The notes under the pieces: model-generated
Told to the model about the DNA's origin: nothing
The model's database searches: none
The model's input: only the letters and a program-made list of their open reading frames with translations
Shown here: positions 1-13,800 of the stretch, in pieces
Layout: the number at the start of each line of letters is the position of its first letter
Numbering within the stretch: position 1 is the first letter of the stretch
From: Antedon mediterranea
Taxonomy: Eukaryota; Echinodermata; Crinoidea; Comatulida; Antedonidae
Length of the DNA: 60,000 nt
Reading direction: 5' to 3'
Assembly: GCF_964355755.1 (NCBI RefSeq)
Contig: NC_092673.1
Span: 31,007,001-31,067,000, forward strand
Program-made: the position numbers and the translations under genes

Positions 1-88
1 ACACCCCAATTCAGAGCACACCCTATTAAGGGACACTTGGTTTGGTCCGGAAGGTCTCCTCTTAATAGTGGTCCTACTGTATTTAATT
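1..88. repeat. partial pogo-like repeat (family P)
   Basis: The left edge of the window ends in the phrase GGTCCTACTGTA, preceded by alternating GGACAC and TTAATAG phrases. The same wording recurs at 2697-2863, 22120-22325, 28446-28532, 38461-38590, 53024-53781 and 57950-58440, so this is a fragment of a dispersed repeat. Ends of the form TACAGT...ACTGTA suggest a Tc1/mariner-pogo relative, but no transposase is present. Confidence 0.45.
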
Positions 89-317
89 TCAAATTGATGA
101 TATCTATATATAGATTGTATTTACCACAAATCATCAGTATTATCAAAAAGCCCCTGTTTGGTGGCAGAACTCGACATGAAGTAGGAAGTTGTGGTATGTG
201 TTGTCCACCTGTGCACAATTCAGCCCAGTAGGCGGCAAGAAACATGTTATTCAACATTTACAAATGAAAATTATATAATAAATAATAATAATTATAATGT
301 GTTTTACTTAATTTCAG

Positions 318-3300
318 ATGACGATAGCGAACCTCTCTTGGGTCAGTGGTTCCAGGACAACCTATCCCCCAATGAGGATGCTAAGGAAGTACCCCCTCCA
401 CCTCCACTCCCACGTGCACCAGGAAAGGGAGAAGACGGAAAAGCTTCCAAGTCTGACTCTCCTAACATCATGGACCTGCCTGACACAGAAGAACCTGCAG
501 TGGTAAGTGTAATATTCCCACCGTATGTAATTTAATATACAACAATCATTCTTTTAATTATGCATATTGACATGTTTCATTGAGTCGGATTTCATGTGAT
601 GCAGTCTATGAAATGAGTCTCTTTCATCATCTATTTTGTGTTCAACATATCATATACTAATCTTTCTTGTACATGTCATTATATAGTCCTAATTTATTAT
701 TTCCTTTTTTTCAGTATCTTAAGTTGTCCACTGAGATACTTCAGTTTATGACTGCCTATCTTCTTAAATCTGGAAATGAGTTTATCAAAAACTATTACAG
801 GTATGTCTAATAATTCATCTAACTCAATATCCAAATCTTTTGTTCTTTTTTTTATTTAATTTTTCATAAAGAACCCAAAGTTTTCTTTATAATAGTGATA
901 ATTATTTGTTTAAATTTTTAGAATATATCTAACGGATACTCATTTGATGAACTTAGCAGGAGTGATTAAAGATCTTGACAAAGAAATGCTGAAAATTGAC
1001 CATGGTAACATGCTGTAATTTTTTTTATTAATATGTGTATTTGCAGAAAATAAAATATTTAATTATATTACAGTACTCAATTCTTTAGTGTGGATTTATA
1101 TTCATTGAAAATTCATTTTTTAGGTTCTGCTATGGAGGAGTTCTCATCAGCTCTTTCCAGATTCAGTCATTGTCTGCTGGCCTCTGGGGTGCTTTCAAAT
1201 GCATTACAGGTAACAATTACTAACAAACAAATAAAGTTTCTAAGCTTTGAATAAGAATATTAAATAAGATTTGTTTCTTTGTACAACTTTAATCCAGTAC
1301 AAATTAGAATTAAATTAGCAATTTTTTTCCCTTTACTGTGCAGAATATCATTGTGAGAATAGTTCCTTTGTATCTGTCAGGGTAGTATAGTAGCACTATG
1401 TCTACCCTATATCAATGCGCTTCACATGCGGTCTACTATTTTGTACCATTTATCTTTGTCGTGAGCCATGTGTGTCTCAAGTGGGCCTGTGTTAATTTAA
1501 TGCTGTTTTCAAGTCATCCCGTATCATTTTGTCCATATGTTCTTCTTATATCTGCCATAAAACATATTTTATCAGTAATTATATACATAGGTTCATTATA
1601 TTTGTCCTTTAGGATTCATTCATGACACACCTAGGTGTGCTCCCTACCACAGAGGGAACCTGTATGCTCAACATACCTCCACGTACCCTGTCAGCCATGG
1701 CTCATGTCCTACTGCTACGAATCAAGATCAACGGCGACTCCAACATTTGTGTCGCCCTATGGGATGCGATGTTGAACACGCTGTTACAGAAGGTTGTGTC
1801 AACGGAAAACATTGTTGATTCTGAAGGTGCAGTTATAAAACATTCCTTTAAAATTGTTCATTTAAAATTGTTCATCTTCAATATTTTTAAGTGTCTTTCC
1901 GGCGCCAGAAAATTAAATTGAACATCAATGTTGAGTTTTCACGTGGCTACACGCATATCTATTTCCGCATAAGTTCGTAGAGTGTCGTGAAAATGAAACA
2001 TTGATGTTTGATTTGTCAGTGTCAGACAGGAACCGTGTCGGAACAGATGTGAAAGACCCTTAATACAAGAGAAAAATAGCATGTGACAGCACAATATCTA
2101 AGTCATCATTAGATATCTTATACAAGAATTTCTTTCAAGTTAGGAAGCCAAACTGTACCCATCATAAATAATATTTTCATAATTATAAATAATAATGCAT
2201 TATTATTTTCATATTGTAATTAAATTAAATTTTCTTATCTATTTTCTTATATTTTTTAAGATGTTAATGTTGAGTACATGCAGTTACTACTCTTCATGTT
2301 TCATAGTCTATCAGCGTCCATTCAGAAACGACTTTTCTTGAAAACTGCCGAATGTCTTGTTAAGGCATCTAAGATTAAGTAAGTTGCTAAGACCAACCAA
2401 CCTTTCTACTGTTGGAATAAATAAGAGATTTTCATTGAAGGAATATTTATTAAGTTTATTTTTAATCATTCAAACAAGTTTAAAGTGCTTTTATCTTTCA
2501 TTGTTGTAATTGTCAAATTAATGATGCATTTGTTTATAATTTTATTGTTTCAGGTCACTTGAAGAGAAGGTATCCTTTGCTCTGGTTCGACTTGTTCTTA
2601 TCTTTGAGTATTTTGTACATCGTTACTCAAAGCCATCAACTGCATTGTTTGAAAATGTAAGCATCTTTTATTTTCTCAATTAAAAGCAATGACGGTAGAA
2701 CGCATATTAAGAAGACTCCTTCAGGTTCTAACAAGTGGTTCCCGTAGTGAGGATGTCCCCTGAATAATGTCCATAGTGTTAAAACAAATATTGTTCCGTG
2801 TTCATTTCATAGAAAAGTGTTGTCTTAATAGGGATGTCTCAAAGATAGGATTCTACTTTATTTATTTACATTTATTTGATAAAATTACACCCATTCACAT
2901 ATTTGGCCATTAAAACCATACTCATTCAATCATTCATCAGTGGAAAATTACTATTTATTGTCATTTGCATATAAAACATACATAGAAATTGCTAAAACAA
3001 TTACAAAGTGTCACATCACTCTCGTACGGTATACTGACAAGCATTCAGTGCCCGAATGGCATCTTTATACTACTGTACTAACCATTGATGTCAATTAAAA
3101 TATTTTTTACAGAGTTATTTTTAATCTTTTTTTTCTCACTTGACAATATTTTCTTTTCTTTTATAGATTCAGTGGAACATATTTACAGTACAATCCTCAG
3201 ACCCAGCATATATGTTATACCAAGATGAGAGTGGTGGTGTTGCCATGACAAAGGTATACAACCCATGCAAAGAGGTTGAAGACAACTATAGAAAAGCTTG

Positions 3301-4844
3301 TAGTATTGGAGCACCAGCCACTGACATTACAGGTACTTATATATAACCTGGTATATCATTATCATCTTCCTATACTGAACCTCATTTGAGTATAGTACCT
3401 AGTACATCTTTCAAAAGTAGGAGTTCCCCAGGTGTACTAGTCCACACACCCACAGCCACTGTCACCCACAGCCACTGTGCAATTGGGACTGGACCGTTCC
3501 AGAGGTTTTGGTCCCATCCTTCACTAATGTATAAAAAGTTGAATACATTTTTTCATATTATTGCAATCTATATGCTTGCTTGTTTATCAAATTTACCTAT
3601 ATTAAATATTTGTTGGTTGGTTTGGTGCAGGAACATCTTTCAAACGAACCTTCTATAACTTGGTGCTTTCCACTGTGACTTCACAAACGCCACCAAAAAT
3701 GGACAGGAAGGTAAGGACATTTTTTTCTGCATTTAATTTAGGAATATTTAATTATATTTAAAATTTATACATACATGCAATAAGTGATACATCTGTGATA
3801 CTGTTTTAAAGTACTGGAGTTGTAGCTTGGTGGTTAAAATGCTTGCGTTCCAATTCCAATCCTGACCTAGTGCCAGAGTTGTAACTCACGACTCTTTCAA
3901 CTCCACTCCTTAAGCCTCTAATCAGACATAATTTAAATGCAAGATAAATCAAAATTTTCTTCTGAAACTGGACAGATAATGCGGAGATACAGTACAGGGA
4001 ATCAAGTGAATATACACACTCAAAAATACCCAAAATGAGGGCTTAAGCTATCAAATGTTCCTTTGGGAATTTATTGATATTTGTTTACCAACAGGCATTT
4101 CAGATAATGTTTGACAGCAGCTTTGACTACAGTGAAATGTACAGTGCCCTCATCAAATTGCTTGGAGCTGGTTCGAAATGTCAGGTTGTGCAAAGCAGCA
4201 AGGACACCAGGATGACTTATATGGTAAGAACCTAGTCTGGTACATACAAAGTCTGAAATAAGGCATGCAATGGAAGACTAGTAATGAGTCAAATGAGAGA
4301 AAACAACGGACTGGCATAGACATTACTGTTTTTATCTTTATGCAAGGTGTATCCTTGCAAATTGATTGGTTAATTTTGTATCGCACACATTCTCCCATTT
4401 CAAGACTTTTGGTACTATTGTACGTTTTTGTAAAAATGTTTAGATTTGTGTGTGATGCAGTAGACTGGTGAGTGATGCACAATTGAATGCCTGTTGTGTG
4501 CGCCATTTATAACTGCTCTATTTCACAACCTGAGCGCCTCCATTTACAAGGCCTAGCCTTCGACATTTTGAAGATGGAAACATCGGAATAATTGACTAAA
4601 ACATATACATTCATTAGTTGTATATTATAGTATGTTTTTCATTATTCAGGAATCCAGTACCCTCCACTACAGTTTTGTTGTCTGTTGGCGATTGCTAGGC
4701 AACTTGCCACCCTCGGTTGGCTTTATCAAACTACTAGAGAGTCAAGCTAAGGGAAAAGATCAACCAATGTCCCTGACAGAGATACAGCAGTCTTTGCGAT
4801 GGATCCCTAGGCTGGCTACTGACGTGTATAAGGTTTGGGTGAAG
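318..4844 (+). CDS. UBR4: UBR4 exons 1-11 of the window: N-terminal helical scaffold
   Basis: Exons read at 318-502, 715-800, 922-1004, 1124-1209, 1613-1826, 2261-2378, 2554-2656, 3167-3332, 3631-3710, 4095-4223 and 4650-4844. The first visible exon encodes an acidic, proline-rich linker ([11 protein letters not shown], then a PPPPPLP run). The others encode Leu-rich amphipathic helices consistent with the armadillo-like N-terminal scaffold of UBR4. The donor of exon 5 is a weak GTGCAG at 1827. Introns here hold a family M3 inverted-repeat element (1889-2063), a pogo-like repeat fragment, SINE pieces and one M1 element. No catalytic motif is expected or seen in this part. Confidence 0.9.
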
Positions 4845-7800
4845 GTAAGATCTTCTTTTGACTAATATAGTAGATTAAAGTGAAGCTCTGTCTAAACTAT
4901 CAAACTAGTTTGACAAAACAAGTGTGATGTGCCCAAATATGGTAGTGATATGCTTAAATATGATAGTGATTATGACATCATCATGTCTATATATATGCAC
5001 ATCACATTTTTGTGTTACATAAAGTTTGATGATAGTGTAGACACAGCGTTATACTCTTTTCACTGCCTGGAAAACTCTTTACACACCTTTGCTAGGTGGT
5101 GAGAAAAGAGAGCTTAAACTAGTTTAGAACACTTTCTAGTTGTTTTATATGACCATAAAGAAAATAAAGTACAATAAAATATTTAATATACTTTATAACC
5201 AAACTCATGTGAACAGATGCTTAAATTTATGTTGCGTTCGTCCATAGGAAACATTGTGTGAACAGAGATTACCAGCATCTGAAGCCAACGTTCTGCTAAC
5301 TACAATCACCAATGGTTGTAACTGTGTTGAATTTGAAGTTAAAGTTGTCACCAACTTCATTAAGGAACATGTAAGTTTCATTTAATTTACTCATTGACCC
5401 TCCCACATTTCCATTTTTAGTTTCGCTAATCATGTTCATATCTTGACCCTTTTAATGCTATTGCACCAACACTTCTATGAAGATGTCTGCAAATAACAGT
5501 GCTGTACTATGTACATAATCTTTGCGGCACAGTGTTAACCAAACATTTGAGGAAGGCAATAGCTCAATCAAAAAGTTTAGGAGGCGTGGAACTGATCATG
5601 TCACCTCCACAGATAAACCCTTTAATCTCCGGAACTCAGCTTCATGTTAGATTGCCTTTATTCAACTAAATATGGATCAATAACAACTATACAATTTTTC
5701 TTTTATGCATAGTTGGCTGATATTATCCCTGCCATTGAAGAAAATGAGATCATACCGCTAGAGAGACTGCCATCGTTCAGAACAATCTGCATCGTCGATG
5801 CTATCTTGACAAAAATGTACATCACGCTGGAAGATCGTTTTGCTAAAGCTATGGTAAATCCAAAAATATTACTAAATTAGTAGTAGTCAACCTCTTACAA
5901 ACCAACATAGAGACAAATACAAGTATTTTTAAAAACGCTTAATGTACTTTGTTAGTGACATGGAAACATATGTAAATTTGTTTACACTTTGTGTGTAATA
6001 TTTATTTTTATGCAATTTGTTTTCTCCTATTTATTGAATATGTGTTTTTGTATTTCTTATTCAGAGTGATACCGATCCTCACAAAGCAATGGCTGTTGCT
6101 AAAGACCTGCTTCCTCTCATCTTCCAATTGATTGCCAGTTATGTGACAGTTGCTAGGTAAGATTAATTCATTTTATTAAAAATGGTGCAAAAGTACACCC
6201 ATCCACTCTATCAGATAATTTTCTGAATGATTATAAAATAAAAGCAGAAGATGTTTGACCAACTAGATGTTATGTTCCCAACTACTCATCAATCCGTGAC
6301 CTATTTTAAATTTCAATATTTCTTTCACATTTTCCATAGAACGTACATACTGTATCAAATAATACACCACGAAGACATAAAGCCGGAACAAGCGGTCAAT
6401 GAAGCATTCTATTTCTATGACACAGTGCTACGCATCTCATCTGGTCGTGCATCCAAGCTTGCAAACGTTGGCTCCACGTTGCTCATCAACTTACCAGGTC
6501 CAGTAAGAAACGTAGTGGAGAAGTGGGCAGCCAGTAGTATCACAGAGTTTCCTTCCATCTGTTCATGTGTAAGTTATTGTTCTTCTTCATCTTGATTTCT
6601 CTGTCAAAGCCATGTTGTTGATACATTTGTCTTCCCATGTTTCCTATGTCTTTGGTTGATGCAAGATTATTTCAAATTTTCCCATTTGTAGAAGAATGCG
6701 TTTGCAAAGGATCTTGTGCCATCTGAATGTCTTCTTAATGCAACACAATCAGCTCATCTAAGCACACTGTCAAGTAAGTCTTTTTGACAATATCATTCTT
6801 TAAAGAACATACAGCAGAACCCTGAAAAGCAATTGGCCGTAGTGTTATTGGCATATGTAACAAATATAGGCCCTTGTTTCCAGGGAATTCCTGAATAAGA
6901 GTGACATCAAGAAGGTGTCCTACTTAAGTACATCTCTACAGATTGGTTTAGTGAATACACTAGTTATAGGAAGAGACAATTTACTTTATGCTGTCATATT
7001 TATATTCTTTTTTTTTCAGATTCTGAGACAGCATTTCCTATTGCGTCATCTTTAAAACATGCACTCCTTACAATGGTTCAGTTCGCAAGGGAGTTACTAG
7101 TGTAAGTGGTACACCTTCCAGACATCCAGTATTATCCTGGAGTCTCTGTCTACACTATCAAACTTTATGTGACAAAAAATGTTTTGTGCCCATATATGGA
7201 CATGATGATGTCATATCACTACTATATTTGGGAATATCACTACCATATTTGGGTATATCATAGTTCAGTTCATAGTTCATATCACTACCATATTGAACAT
7301 ATCACACTTTTTTGTCAAACTAGGTTGATAGTGTGTAGACAGAGCTTTACAGAATATTCCTGAAAACTCTAAAAAGTCGTAAAATATTCCTAAAATATTC
7401 CTTGTTTTTATATTCAGCTGGTATCCAGATGAAGAGGAGAACAACCAGTTGATGGTACAGGTGTTCTTTCCATTATTATTGGATGGAAGTACTGAGCATT
7501 TAACAGAAAGTGTAAGTAGTAAAAAAATACTTTTTAAAATCACTGTAAAACCGAAGTTCAAACCCTTCGATGTCATTAGGTTTTTATTTGGTATAATCTG
7601 ATGTCATCAGACCTATTATACCATAGGAATATAAAGCTCTCTCCACACTATGCATGTTTATGTGACAACAATATGTGATGTGCCTATATATAGACATAAT
7701 GATGTCATATCACTACCACATTTCGGCATATCGCTACCATATTTGGGCATATCACTACCATAGGTGGGCACATCGCACTTTTTTTTCGAACTAGTTTGAT

Positions 7801-10800
7801 AGTGTAGACAGACCTTAACGTATTTGATGTAGAGGTTGTCTTTTGATGCCTTTTCAAAAATCAAACATAAAGATGGCACTTGTGTACAAACTATTTGTTT
7901 TTATTACTATATATTATTTTCTTGATCTAGTGCTCAAGTTCTTTGGAGCGTGTGTTAGGAAATCAAGACAATGAGAATTATGCCATCAAGCATTACTTTG
8001 AAGTTCTTGCCATGTGTCACAGATTGATTACTAAACCAGTATCATTGCAAGTGTAAGTATTAAAAAATGGCACCATTTTTGTGATTGCTAGTTCAAATAA
8101 TGTGTTTATGATAATAAATAAAAGTACCTCAAACATATTTAGCTTAAAATTTAAGGTTTGTGTTTATTTTAATTAGCAACCTGATTCTTTTGTAGTGGTT
8201 TAAGTGAAACTATTCAACTCGAATGCATTGGCTACCTGGAGGACCTTTTAGAGAACACAAAAGGAAAAAAGGCATTAGAGGAGTTCTACTCACGAGATCC
8301 AGGTATGTTTAGTCTCGATTCAGCAACAATTCAACAGAAATCATTACAACCTAATAATTTGAAAGTAAAACTTTTTCTATCATATAAATACATCTTTTTG
8401 AATGTATCTTGTTTTTTTTAGACTTGATTGACGTACTACTGTCAGTAAGGCATGAGAACCTATCATTTGAATTTGGAACTAAGGTGCTAAAATTCTTCAA
8501 CAAACTTTTTGAACTTGGTAAGTTTGATATTAATAGATAAATACTTAGTTTTATAAACAGTAGTACTGTGGAGCCCCTATTATGCAGACACCTTTTTAAT
8601 GGATTCATTAAATAGGTGTTGGCTGTAGTTAGCTTATGTCTTAGGAAAATGTCCCCTTTAGGCTATGTCCACACTATCAAACTAGTTTGACAAAAATTGT
8701 ATGATGAGAATATGATAGTGATATGCTTAAATATGGTAGTGATATGACATCATCATGTCCATATATGGGCACATCACATTTTGTTTGTCATATAATGTTT
8801 GATAGTGTAGACAGAGCTTTAGAGGTTCTACTGTAAATGTGTATACAATAGATTTGATACTAAATAACCTTTATTTTTGACCACATGTCTTTTTTTTTGA
8901 CAGCGGAGAAGCATCCATCAGACACAAGCCTAGACAAGCTCTGTTCATACCTGTCATCCCTATCTCAGCCTGCTTACCTGGATGCAGTGCAGTCATGGCT
9001 ACGTAAATTGATCCAAGCAGACGCCGCTGAAAAAATACAAGAGAATAGGCAACTAATGCAGTGTTTTGCGTCATATATTGTCAAAGAGTCCAGGTAAACA
9101 AACTTTATTTTTAAAGCTCTGTCTACACTGTCAAACTTAATATGACAAAAATGTGATGTGCCTATATATGGACATGATGATGTCATATCACTACAATATT
9201 TGTGCATATCACTACCATATTTGGAAACATCACACTTTTTTTGTCAAACTAATTTGATAGTGTAGACAGCGCTATAGGGAGTGCGATATTCAGAGTTAGT
9301 ATTGAAGAGTTTATATAAGAAACTAATTTGATTTTTAATGGTTAGAAACTAATTCTCATTTCTTTAAATATATATATGATTGTCTGCTTTTATATCAAAA
9401 CATGGCATCAAATCTTTATAATAATATAATTTACTTTTCTTTACTGTTTATTGCCATAATATTATTCAATTATATGTAAACTGTACAATTTGTCATTTTT
9501 CTAATTTCTTTAGTTCCGTAGCATATTACCACATTTATTTGCTTTACAGCCCTGTTGGAGAAAGTGTAGCTACCAGTCTTCTAGAGTCTTTGATCCCAAT
9601 GGCAACAGAACAGCTCTCGGGCCAAGGACAGCCATCTGGGTTCTCAGAGTTGATGGTGGTCATGATCACACTTGCTGGAGCAGGTTCAGGAAGAGGTTAC
9701 ATAGCTCTTTTCCAGGCTTCTCTTGGATGGCTACAACAATGGTAGGCTGTTTTTAAAATACAGTAGAAACACTCCTTTCAAACTAGTTTTACACAACAAG
9801 TGTGATGTGCCTAAATATGGTGGTGATATACCCAAATATGGTGTATGATTTAACTAACTACTCTATTTAGGGGAAATTAATTAAAGTGAAATTTTGTTTG
9901 GTCCTGATAGTGTTCCTTAATAGGAGGATTGTGACCTCAAAAAATAGTTTTTATATTTGTTTATGCTTTTATACATAATATGTGATGAATTTTTATATCA
10001 TAATTTTGTGTTTTTCTCTTCAAATGTTAGTAAGAAGTTTTTAGATAATAAAGATGTTATTGAGAAGATGGAGTCTGATGTCCCAGAAACAAAGGTTTGT
10101 GGACATAATTACGAGATTTTATTAATAGTTAAAATGTAATTTGTTTTAGCATGCAGCTATATGTTTTACTAGAAATTCTCAAAACATGAAATCCTTTATT
10201 ATTTGTTTACTCTTAGTTGTCTAGTTTGATGGAAGCTGCCAACAGTGTTCTTCAGCATATTGCCAACACACTTGGTGCCTTGAAGCAGACATCGGAAAGG
10301 TATGTCTACCACTGATGCATCATAGCTCGGCTAGAGTGCAAACTTTTTACAGCAAAGGGATGGCCAATGGGGTGGATCCCCAAACAGGCTTAGTCTATTA
10401 GATTACTGTGACATGAATGTCAAATCACTTTTTCAGCTTCGAGAGCATAGGAATTTGCCATCTAGCCAATCTATAATACCTCAATGTTAGCAACACAATT
10501 ATCCAAGGCAGAGAAAAGAAACTTTTTCTCATCATTTTGCTTAAATAAGCATATTTTTACTGTATGTAAATAAAAAGCATTTGCACAAAGAATATTTATA
10601 TTAATGTCTAGGTTTATGTCAGTTTATGAGAAATTCCTATATATTTTGTTGCTTAGAACTTCTTCACTGCCATTTGAAGCTGAAACCAGCGCACAGGAAG
10701 TGGATTCTGATTGGGCAGAGGATCTTGTACCTGAAGATGATGATTCAGGTGGAGAAGACTCGGTAAAATTAATTTTTATTCATGTTTATTCAGTACAAAT

Positions 10801-13800
10801 ATACAATTAAATATAATTTTCAGTTCTGTATAATGAAACTGAATGTGGTGTTTTTTTTAATAACTAAAATTTTATTTTTTTTTTTAGGATGAAGATTCTA
10901 TTTGTAACAAACTGTGTACATTCACAATTACACAAAAAGAGTTTATGAATCAGCATTGGTAAGATTTTGTTATTTTGTTTTTATTCATCCAACAGCAAAA
11001 AACTTACCAATTACAAGATGGATAAACTATAATTTATCATTCTTAATGACACTAGGTCAGAATTTGATCCTAGGGAGGATTCGACCCCAGACCTTGTGAT
11101 TGGAAGGCAAGCACATAAACCACCAAGCTCCACTATTATTCCTTGAAATATCAATTAGAAAATTATTAAAATTAATTCTATTGCAATTATTGAAAAGAGA
11201 TAGAATGCAAAACTCTTAAGCCCAGTAGTTTTTAGTATTATTTAAAATTTAATAATTAATGGTTCTTTTTATTATTTTTTCTTTATTAAAGGTATCACTG
11301 CCACACTTGCAAGATGGTTGATGGTGTAGGAGTCTGTACCATCTGTGCTAAAGTCTGCCATAAAGGTCATGACCTTTCATATGCTAAATATGGTAGTTTC
11401 TTCTGTGATTGTGGTGCCAAAGAAGATGGTAGTTGCCAGGTAATTTTAATAATTTACCCAATTTCATATAAATGCATTGTAAAGTTATAAATTCACATTT
11501 AACCATATACCAATTACTTGACATCAACTTTCAATTTTGAATACATTTTGTACAAACAAATGAGCGTAGTGAAGTATTTAATTCATTTATTTTGTCGTTG
11601 TAGGCTTTGGTAAAGAGGACCCCAGGAAGCGGCCTTGACTCGTCAATGAGCGCCAGCTGCATGACATCACCATTTGCACTTGATAAGAATACCTCGGACT
11701 TGTTGCAGCAACGCACAGTTCACACGGTAACAGAGCGTGTGATGCTACACAGCAATGTGGATAGTGATATGAAAGCGTTCAACGAGAGAATCAAATTTCA
11801 TCAAGCCCTCGGGAAACAGATCAGGGACATAAGAGATGACATTGTGCAATGCCTGGTAATATGTTAATTATGACTTTAAATATGCATAGCAGAATCCAGC
11901 AATCTATGACATGTTTACTGTCATCTCCCTCAATCCATTACACAAGTCAAATATCATTTCACATAATGCATTGAGCTAAGTCTATTATCTCCCACAATGC
12001 ATTGAGACAAGTCAAATATCATTTCACATAATGCATTGAGCTAAGTCTATTATCTCCCACAATGCAAGTAATCCACTAATACAGTACAGAAGAGAAAAGT
12101 GGTTTGAAAGTTAAAACTTAAATTTTTTTTCTGTAGGATAATTCATCCAGTGCTACCTTAGTACTTGATCTGCTACAGTTGTTGAGAGATCCCATCAGCA
12201 AACACAGTATGAAGACCTCTGCCATTGGTGCCACAAAGAGAGCTCAGAAGGCCCTGCAGGAACTTGGATGTGCTGCAAAGACAGTAGAACACACTGATCA
12301 TCTGATGGTAAGTCCTCCTGGACGTACTTCTGCTAGAGGCCTGTTCACATTATTTAAGCTAAAATGCACAATATGAAGCAGCATAGTAAATAATGCTACA
12401 GGCATGGCACTTCGATGATGATGACTGCTAGACGTCTACTAAATTTAATTGGCACTAAAGTGTTTATCATTATAAACCGGTTTCTTTTCAGATGCCAACT
12501 TTAGGGTCTCAAGAAGGTGCATTTGAAAACGTAAGAATGAACTATTCCGGCGACCAAGGCCAGACAATACGACAACTGATCAGTGCACACATGCTACGCC
12601 GTGTAGCCATGTGCTGTTTAACATCACCACACGGCCGCCGTCAACATTTAGCCGTCAGTCATGAGAAGGGAAAAATCACAGTGCTACAGTTGTCTGCATT
12701 ACTAAGACAGGCTGATTCAAGCAAGAAGAAGCTAACCCTGACTGTAAGTACTCGAATCAATTGACCAATCACAAGCAGCAGTTGATTATAATTGTTGCTT
12801 GTAATTCGTCAAGTTGCATATACATCTTTGCACTGTGTCCTAGTGAAAACCAAGATTACCCTCCCAAATCAGAATGTTCTTAAGGTTCCAAATATTTTCT
12901 GAAAACAAACATTTTTAGAAAACCAACCAACTTATGAGTGCAGTTTTGAAACCGTTTACTGTATTATCATAAAAATAATTTCCAAGTAATTTTTTTTTTA
13001 ATTTAAAAATTAAATACAAAAAGATAATAAAAGAATTGCATTACTAAAGAAAGTAATTCATAAAATATTTTATTTTTTAGCGTCTGTCATCTGCACCAGT
13101 TCCGTTCACTGTGCTCAGCATTACAGGCAACCCATGTAACGAGGATTTTCTTGCAGTCAGTGGACTCAAGGTAAGTTAAAAGTCTTCTTATAAATAAAGG
13201 GTGTGGATGAATTTCATTTGCACCCTTTGAGGTGGAAGCCATTTTGTCGTCTTACAGGAGAATTTAAGATTAAGATAACATTTTTAAAAGTTTGAAATGA
13301 AATTCAAAACTCAAATAAAAACGGGAGGAAAAAAGTGTTGGTAAAGCAAGAAATTTCTTCTTGCAAGATCCTCTATTATTATTGTTGTATTGTTTAATTA
13401 TATATTACCATTTTTTTGTTTAATAAATTTTGATTTATTAGTTATTTCATCAGAGCTAAGAATTGATAAACACTGTAACTTTACATTGCAAAATGTTGCT
13501 AGCTATTCTCGTTTTTCTCCCAATTTTGTAGGATTGCCACGTTCTTACCTTCACCAGCTCCGGGAGTGTAGCTGACCACCTGGTACTACAGCCTCAGTTG
13601 GAGTCTGGCAACTTTATCATCAAAGCAATATGGTTGCCAGGTTCACAAACAGAACTTGCTATTGTGACTGCAGATTTTGTCAAGGTATGATCATTACTGT
13701 GCTTTATCTTGTATGAATTGTAACAAAATGAGTCACATGAGACAAATTGGTACACTTCCAGACATGATCTGAGATTTAGATCATGACATCTTTGGAGCTG